From contig NZ_BCXI01000028.1 in assembly GCF_001895025.1 (NCBI RefSeq), positions 62,001 through 126,000 of the forward strand: a stretch of 64,000 nt of DNA. Direction: 5' to 3'. Source of the stretch: Rhodococcus zopfii NBRC 100606 = JCM 9919. Its GTDB lineage: Bacteria; Actinomycetota; Actinomycetes; Mycobacteriales; Mycobacteriaceae. The number at the start of each line of letters is the position of its first letter. Within the stretch, counting starts at the first letter, position 1. Below are positions 59,347 through 64,000 of the stretch, in pieces. A model generated the notes under the pieces. The model was not told the DNA's origin. It saw only the letters and a program-made list of their open reading frames with translations, and ran no database searches. The translations under genes were made by a program, and so were the position numbers.

Positions 59347-59377
59347 ATACCCACGAGGGGGTATACCCCATGGGGTA
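59347..59377. promoter_or_regulatory. Overlapping GGGG/CCCC palindromes between divergent methyltransferases
   Basis: Three nested dyads overlap: ATACCC-N6-GGGTAT (59347-59364), GGGGTATACCCC (59358-59369) and TACCCCATGGGGTA (59364-59377). The style, G/C tracts flanked by TA, is that of CsoR/RcnR/CstR-family operators. No such regulator gene is seen in the window. Confidence 0.6.
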
Positions 59378-59413
59378 GATTGCGTCGAGGTTGTCGAGAG
59401 GAAGGGCGTGGTC

Positions 59414-60043
59414 ATGCAGGACGGCACCGACGAAAAGCTGTGGGACGAACGCTACAGCGCCCGCACCGCCCTGTGGAGCGGCGCCGCCAATCGGCACCTG
59501 ATCGCGGAAGCCGCCGAACTTGCTCCCGGCACGGCGCTCGACGTCGGCAGCGGCGAAGGCGCGGACGCGATCTGGCTCGCGCGCCGCGGCTGGATCGTCA
59601 CCGCGATGGACATCTCCTCCGTCGCCCTCGCACGTGCAGCCGGACACGCGGACGCCGAACCCGCCGAGATCGGCGACCGGATCGCGTGGCGGCACGAGGA
59701 CTTGACCCAGTGGGATCCCGGAGACGACCGATTCGATCTGGTCACCGTGCAGTATCTGCACCTGCCCGCCGAGCCACGCGACGTGCTCTACCGGCGGCTC
59801 GCGTCCGCTGTCGCGCCCGGTGGCACCCTGCTCATCGTCGGACATCACCCCTCGGACCTGCAGACGACGATGCCGCGACCCCCGCGACCCGAACTGTTCT
59901 TCACCGGAGACGATCTCGTCGCCTTGCTCGAACCGGACGCCTGGCAGATCATCACCAACACGTCGGCGCCGCACGAGGCGACCGATCCCGAAGGTCGCGC
60001 CGTCACCGTCCACGACACCGTGCTGCGCGCGCGGCGCCGCTGA
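59414..60043 (+). CDS. Class I SAM-dependent methyltransferase (TehB/thiopurine-type)
   Basis: 209 residues. It starts KLWDERYSARTALWSGAANRHLI, the lead-in of TehB/TPMT-like enzymes that methylate small toxic compounds such as tellurite or thiols. Motif I is ALDVGSGEGADAIWLARRG; later motifs are VTAMDISSVALARA and RFDLVTVQYLHLP, then GGTLLIVGHH. ATG 59414 is chosen because AGAGGAAGGG ends 8 bases ahead; GTG 59408 is also possible. With the palindromes upstream, a metal- or sulfur-stress role is a reasonable guess, not shown. Confidence 0.85.
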   Translation: MQDGTDEKLWDERYSARTALWSGAANRHLIAEAAELAPGTALDVGSGEGADAIWLARRGWIVTAMDISSVALARAAGHADAEPAEIGDRIAWRHEDLTQWDPGDDRFDLVTVQYLHLPAEPRDVLYRRLASAVAPGGTLLIVGHHPSDLQTTMPRPPRPELFFTGDDLVALLEPDAWQIITNTSAPHEATDPEGRAVTVHDTVLRARRR

Positions 60044-60099
60044 CCGCTGTCGCGGTTGCGGCCCGGAGCGGTTTCATCCGCCTGTTCCGGGCCTGACCG

Positions 60100-60770
60100 T
60101 CACCGCGCGACATCCTCGAAGTGTGTGCGACCTCGGCGTTCCCACAGCACACCACCGGCCGCGGTGGCGCCCTGCGATTCAGTTCGCGCTCGAGTATCTT
60201 GTTCGTCGCGGTGACCGGCAGGTCGCTGCTGATCCGCACCCAGCGCGGCCACGCCTTCGGGGGCAGGTCGGGTTGCGCGGCGAGGACTGCTCGAACTCAG
60301 CGGGGGAGAGCTCCGCGTCGTCGCGCATCCAGTCGGTGGTGCGCCCGGCCGGATAGACCCGTCCGCGTCCCTGTAACCGAGGTCGCCGGACCGGAACATG
60401 CCTCCACGCATCCGCTCGGAGGTGGCGTTCGGATCGTTGTAGCAGCCGGAGAAGAACCCGCCGCCGTGTGTGTTGACGAGTTCTCCGATCGCCTTGTCCG
60501 CGTTGATCAATGCGCCGTCGGCGTCGAACTCCGCCGCCTCGCGTTCGGTGAGAGATTCGGAATCGTAGACGGCGACGCCGTCGAGGCCGCGGCCGATCGA
60601 CCCCCGGCGGGGTGCCCGGTTCGCGGGTGATGATGATCGCCAGCTCCGTCGACCCGAACCCGTCGAACACCGTGCAGCCGAAACGCCGTGAGAACTCGTC
60701 GATGTCCCGGTCGGTGGCCTCATTGCCGTACGTGACCCGCAGCGGATTGTCGCAACGCATCCACCACCAC
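60100..60770 (-). pseudogene. Decayed acyl-CoA ligase (FadD) gene, C-terminal half
   Basis: Pieces of an adenylate-forming acyl-CoA ligase appear in order in different frames of the minus strand. First comes NPLRVTYGNEATDRD and FDGFGSTELAIIITREPG (frame A, about 60750-60620). Next is GRGLDGVAVYDSESLTEREA and LVNTHGGGFFSGCYNDPNAT with MFRSGDLGYRDADG (frame B). Then TTDWMRDDAELSPAEFEQ (frame A) and last RISSDLPVTATNKILEREL (frame C, about 60239-60180). The C-terminal domain hinge (SGDLGYRD) and the near-terminal Lys region (ATNKILEREL) identify the family. At least three frameshifts and no N-terminal half. Confidence 0.75.
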
Positions 60771-61162
60771 CTGTCCAGGACATCTACCCCTGGGCGGCGA
60801 CTGCGCACCGCCGTCCGCGCCGGCGGACGCCATGTCACCGAAATCGCGCACTCCGACTTCAATGCCCGTGAAGTCCCGCAGGCTGCGGCCGCGGTTGTCG
60901 ACCGCATCGGCGACAGGAACAGCCTTCGGGGCCTCGGGCGAGGACCGTTCCTCGACGAACCGACGAAAGTCTGAGCACGGATCAATACTGGTGGAAGTCC
61001 CCTTCCGAAAGCAGCCTCGACGGGTCGGGTTGGCTCGTCTTCGCATTCCCTGCATGTGGTTTTGCGTTCCGTGCACGAGTGCCGCGACAGTCTTGATGGT
61101 GTGATCCGCGACACTTAGCGTGGCCATTCGTAAATGGCTTTACGACTCAGATCGGACACGAC
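60771..61162. other. Region without supported gene
   Basis: About 390 bp upstream of the fadD remnant. The minus strand has an open frame here (RFVEERSSPEAPKAVPVADA), but I cannot tie it to a family. It may be further decayed sequence. Confidence 0.4.
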
Positions 61163-61279
61163 ATGGCCAAGCCCTTCGCCTCATCAGCCGACCTCGCCGC
61201 CAAGGAGACTGTCGGGATAGCGGTTGATCCGGCATTGGCCGATACACCGAGCTTGCTTGGCGAGAAGACACCATCATGA
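61163..61279 (+). pseudogene. Truncated gene start (possible metallo-beta-lactamase-fold hydrolase)
   Basis: A 38-codon frame begins MAKPFASSADLAAKE, similar in style to the N-terminus of mycobacterial MBL-fold hydrolases, then departs (TVGIAVDPALADTPSLLG) and stops. The stop overlaps the next ATG (ATGA). It is probably a remnant cut by a rearrangement; it could be a real small peptide gene. Confidence 0.3.
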
Positions 61280-61581
61280 CCGAAACACTCGATCCTGTGG
61301 ATCAGCCGACGATCGATCCCCAGCAGTTGGAGCAGCAGATGCTCGCCCGAGCCGGAGCCGACGTCTCGGCGACGGCCCCTGGTGGGGCCGCGATATTCGA
61401 CGCCCGCCTCTGTCTTGCGTCAAGAAGGTGGCAAAGGGTGGGCGGCGAAAGGCGCGTGTGGCGAACTGCCGCGGCCTCGATGCCGGGCACGGCCGCATCA
61501 ACGGTATCGATTTCAGCATCCGGGCTACGATTCGGTGTCCAACAGTCGGCGCGTCTGCTCCCATACCCGGTCCAGCAGTGA
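61276..61581 (+). pseudogene. Possible IS256-type transposase N-terminal fragment
   Basis: The frame opens MTETLDPVDQPTIDPQQLEQQ, then MLARAG, resembling the start of actinobacterial IS256 transposases. The following 70 residues (LCLASRRWQRVGGERRVWRT) show no transposase domain and overlap antisense with the TetR remnant. No terminal inverted repeats were found. Only the N-terminal piece is suggestive. Confidence 0.3.
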
Positions 61582-62103
61582 TGGATCGTTGTGCAATCTG
61601 GCGAACAGGAGTGCTCCCTCGAGCTGGGCGAGGACTGCCCTGGCGGTGGCGACCGGATCCTCGGTTGTGATATCTGCGACGATGTCGGCAACAATGGTCG
61701 TCTGCTCGCTGGAAATATCTTGAATTCTCTTGCATACCAGCTATTTTCCGTCGGTCGGTTCGATCCCGACGTTTGCCGGCATGCAACCGCCGACGTTTCC
61801 GGTGGCCTGCCGATACGTGTGCTGAGCTTGGATCTGGGCGCCGATCAGAGATTCGAGGCGATACTCGGGATCGCCCGCACTGTCTCTGGCGGCCAACCAT
61901 GCGGGGCGTTGCCCGTCCCAGTAGGCATCGACCGCGGCCAGTGACAATGCCTCTTTGGAAGGGAAGAAATGGTAGAAGCTTCCCTTGCGGACGCCGGCGC
62001 GTGCACAGATCTCGGCAACGCCGATGGCGGCGTATCCGAGCTGATGCATGAGGTCGCCCGACGCGGCGAGTAAGCGCTCTCGGGCGTCGCTGAATCTCCC
62101 CAT
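61525..62103 (-). pseudogene. TetR family regulator gene interrupted by an amber codon
   Basis: The frame from 62103 encodes a normal TetR HTH: RERLLAASGDLMHQLGYAAI and VAEICARAGVRKGSFYHFFPSK. It continues to VGGCMPANVGIEPTDGK, where TAG (61743-61741) interrupts it. The same frame goes on: LVCKRIQDISSEQTTIV, DPVATARAVLAQLEGALLFA and a stop at 61527-61525. Without the TAG the protein would be about 191 residues, normal for the family. A CAG-to-TAG change (Gln) would explain it. The HTH part alone (120 residues) might still bind DNA. It is divergent from the flavodoxin-like gene. Confidence 0.8.
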
Positions 62104-62114
62104 TCCCCGAGCCG

Positions 62115-62156
62115 AGACGATCGGTCAACTTTCCATTTATCGTTGACCGATCGTCT
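62115..62156. promoter_or_regulatory. Long inverted repeat between the tetR and flavodoxin-like genes
   Basis: AGACGATCGGTCAAC (62115-62129) and GTTGACCGATCGTCT (62142-62156) form perfect 15-bp arms around a 12-bp A/T-rich spacer. It lies in the 70-bp gap between the divergent starts, ideal for a TetR operator controlling both. Confidence 0.8.
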
Positions 62157-62173
62157 ACAAAGGAGTGTGAAGA

Positions 62174-62773
62174 ATGCCCGAAGTCACCGTCGCTGTCGCC
62201 GACCGCAGCGGACACGGACATACCGAGCAGCAGGCGAAGTCCGTCGTATGGGGCGCGGAGAGCGTCGACGGCGTCGATGCTCTGCTGGTCGATGTCGAGA
62301 AACTCGGCGAGAATCTGCGGACCACACTCGCGGGCGCGGATGCGATCGTGCTCGGTACGCCCACCTCCATGGCCGGCCACAGTGCGGTCTTCCAGTCCTT
62401 CGCCGAGGCCAGTTCCGTCGTGTGGGCCGAGCAGGGGTGGAAGGACCAGGTTGCGGCCGGGTTCACCAACTCCGCCGGTGTCAACGGCGACAAGCTCAAC
62501 ACCTTGGTCGGGCTGTCGCTGTTCGCGGCCCAACACGAGACGACCTGGGTGGGTCTCGATCTGCCACCGGGCTGGGCCTACACCTCCGCCGGGCGGCGTG
62601 ACTCGTTGAACGCACTCGGCAGCTTCCTGGGTGCAATGGCTCAGTCGCCCTCGGTTCTGGCTCCCGCGAAGGCTCCGGTGCAAGCTGATTTGGATACCGC
62701 GGCCCATCTTGGTCGCCGCGTTGCCGAACACACACCGGCCTTGTCGCGTCGCCGTCAGGTGGTCGCCCAGTGA
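62174..62773 (+). CDS. Flavodoxin-fold NAD(P)H oxidoreductase
   Basis: 199 residues with a flavodoxin-like fold. The FMN-phosphate loop region is VAVADRSGHGHTEQQA (residues 6-21). The ring-binding loop is VLGTPTSMAGHSAVFQSFAEA, and TNSAGVNGDKLNTLVGL follows as in WrbA/flavodoxin reductases. It likely uses FMN to reduce quinones or related electrophiles. It is the first gene of a two-gene unit with a nitronate monooxygenase (GTGA overlap), under the TetR-type operator. Confidence 0.85.
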   Translation: MPEVTVAVADRSGHGHTEQQAKSVVWGAESVDGVDALLVDVEKLGENLRTTLAGADAIVLGTPTSMAGHSAVFQSFAEASSVVWAEQGWKDQVAAGFTNSAGVNGDKLNTLVGLSLFAAQHETTWVGLDLPPGWAYTSAGRRDSLNALGSFLGAMAQSPSVLAPAKAPVQADLDTAAHLGRRVAEHTPALSRRRQVVAQ

Positions 62774-63831
62774 ACGCCTTCACCGATCTGATCGGAATCG
62801 AGCACCCCATCGTGCAGGGGCCGTTCGGTGGCGGATTGTCGACCGTCGAACTGCTGGCCACGGTCTCCGACGGTGGCGGGCTCGGCTCGTTCGGGGCCCA
62901 CGTCCTCCACGGTTCAGCAATCATCGAGCTGGTCGCTGCATGTAGGGCTCGAACCAGCAGGCCGTTCAACATCAACCTGTGGGTTCCTCAATCCGGCCAA
63001 CCCACTGATCTCAGTTCTGAGGACATGAACAGGCTCCGACCGTTCTACGCCGAACTCGGCGCCGAGCCGCCACACGAGATCGCTGTACCGGACTACGCCG
63101 AACAACTCGCCGCGGTGCTCGAAGCCGCACCGCCGGTGGCGAGTTTCGTGATGGGTATCCCCGACGCTGGATTCCTCGCAGCGGCGCGCGAGCGCGGGAT
63201 CGTCACCATGGGCACCGCTACGACCGTGGACGAAGCCGTCGCAGTGGAAGCCGCGGGCATGGACGCGGTAGTCGCATCCGGATCCGATGCCGGTGGTCAT
63301 CGCGGCGCCTTCCTCCGCCCGATCAACGAATCCCTCGTCGGCACTTTCTCGCTGATTCCCCAAGTGGCGCGCGCTGTTTCCATTCCTGTCGTGGCGGCAG
63401 GCGGGATCGCCGATACTCGCGGGATCGCCGCCGCGATGCTTCTCGGAGCGGACGCAGTGCAGATCGGTACCGGATTCCTTGCGACCGAACAGTCGGGCGC
63501 GAGCGCGGTGCATCGAGCCAGGCTACGCAGCGCCGAGGCTCGAACCACCGTGCTCACCCGGCTGTTCTCCGGTCGTACGGCCCGAGGCATTGCCAATCGC
63601 TTCACGCGTGAGATGGCCGAGTTCGAGGCCGCCGTTCCCGGCTATCCCGCACAGAACGCCCTCATGGCACCGATCCGGACCGCGGCCGCGCAACGAGGCG
63701 ACGCGGAATTGCTGAACCTGTGGTCAGGACAATCCGCGGCACTGGCAGGCAGTACCGACGCCCGCGAATACCTCGCGGCGTTGACGGCCGATGCAGACTT
63801 CTGCGGCGGCCGGCACGGATCGGAGAGGTGA
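62770..63831 (+). CDS. Nitronate monooxygenase (2-nitropropane dioxygenase family)
   Basis: 353-residue FMN TIM barrel. The N-terminus reads DLIGIEHPIVQGPFGGGLS, typical of NMO. Later motifs are NINLWVPQ, GTATTVDEAVAVEAAGMDAVVASGSDAGGHRG in outline with the catalytic-type His in GSDAGGHRG, and VAAGGIADTRGIAAAMLLGADAVQIGTGFLAT in outline. It oxidises alkyl nitronates, detoxifying compounds such as propionate 3-nitronate. GTG 62770 overlaps the previous stop, so the flavoprotein and NMO are made together. Confidence 0.9.
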   Translation: MNAFTDLIGIEHPIVQGPFGGGLSTVELLATVSDGGGLGSFGAHVLHGSAIIELVAACRARTSRPFNINLWVPQSGQPTDLSSEDMNRLRPFYAELGAEPPHEIAVPDYAEQLAAVLEAAPPVASFVMGIPDAGFLAAARERGIVTMGTATTVDEAVAVEAAGMDAVVASGSDAGGHRGAFLRPINESLVGTFSLIPQVARAVSIPVVAAGGIADTRGIAAAMLLGADAVQIGTGFLATEQSGASAVHRARLRSAEARTTVLTRLFSGRTARGIANRFTREMAEFEAAVPGYPAQNALMAPIRTAAAQRGDAELLNLWSGQSAALAGSTDAREYLAALTADADFCGGRHGSER

Positions 63832-63932
63832 CTATGGCCGCCACGCTGCACGCGTGATGGCGCTCTTTGATCCTGCTCACCGAAAGTGCTCACCCGTGTG
63901 GCTCCGCCGATGGGGGCGGGTCCTCGAGCTGC

Positions 63933-64000
63933 CTACCAGATGTAGACCGGGTACTCGGGTGTGCTGTTGAGACGGTTGCCGACCACTCCGATGAGTACTA
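63933..64000 (-). CDS. Possible 3' end of a gene running off the window
   Basis: Minus-strand frame entering from the window end reads VLIGVVGNRLNSTPEYPVYIW followed by TAG at 63935-63933. The GVVGNRL piece recalls the end of the ATPase domain of capsule tyrosine autokinases, but only 22 residues are visible. Identity and even coding status are uncertain. Confidence 0.35.
   Translation of the reverse strand, partial: VLIGVVGNRLNSTPEYPVYIW

Overview
This window is high-GC actinobacterial chromosome. It most likely comes from Rhodococcus or a close relative in Mycobacteriales. The evidence is the gene order murG-murC-ftsQ-ftsZ-pgeF-yggS-sepF-yggT-wag31, a eukaryote-like (type 2) IleS behind a T-box leader, an Mtb12-like lipoprotein, and the dnaE1, ilvA, treZ, treY, glgX, acyltransferase, bioA-bioF-bioD order known from Mycobacterium tuberculosis. 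Species is not resolved. GTG starts, 4-base ATGA/GTGA overlaps and short or leaderless 5' ends are common.

Layout. 1-7983: the 3' half of the division and cell-wall cluster, with a terminator after sepF and an 18-bp degenerate tandem repeat just upstream of wag31. 7984-17198: T-box and ileS, dinB, two lipoproteins, lspA-rluD and two small unknown genes. 17337-20349: rarD, then a decayed stretch holding a frameshifted WXG/TPR-type secreted-protein gene and two small genes that share a proline/aromatic C-terminal tail. 20350-30754: dnaE1, an MgtA-type P-ATPase, an FMN glutamate-synthase-like protein, a Ddn-like F420 reductase and ilvA.

30760-55025: a TetR/MFS pair, followed by the trehalose/glycogen genes treZ, treY and glgX, all on the minus strand. 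They are separated by plus-strand accessory blocks. Between treZ and treY lie a TetR gene, a YchJ-like protein, an FHA-HTH protein, a hydrolase, a SLOG protein, two drug-type ABC systems, a stand-alone chorismate mutase and another TetR. The second ABC system has a permease cut by an in-frame TGA. Between treY and glgX lies a heterodimeric ABC exporter behind an IdeR-like iron box. An OafA-type acyltransferase follows glgX. 55159-58374: bioA, then bioF-bioD behind a BioQ-like operator.

58640-64000: two divergent methyltransferases around a cluster of GGGG/CCCC palindromes, remnants of an acyl-CoA ligase and of other genes, a TetR gene broken by an amber codon, and a flavodoxin-like/nitronate monooxygenase operon behind a 15-bp-arm inverted repeat. 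The last bases may hold the end of another minus-strand gene.

How the genes work together: MurG/MurC make peptidoglycan precursors, and FtsQ, FtsZ, SepF and Wag31 place the septum and pole. TreZ and TreY turn glucan into trehalose and GlgX trims the glucan. BioA, BioF and BioD cover three of the four last biotin steps; bioB is not in the window. The accessory blocks look like separately acquired efflux and regulator cassettes, several of them partly decayed. No tRNA, rRNA, CRISPR array or intact insertion sequence was seen.
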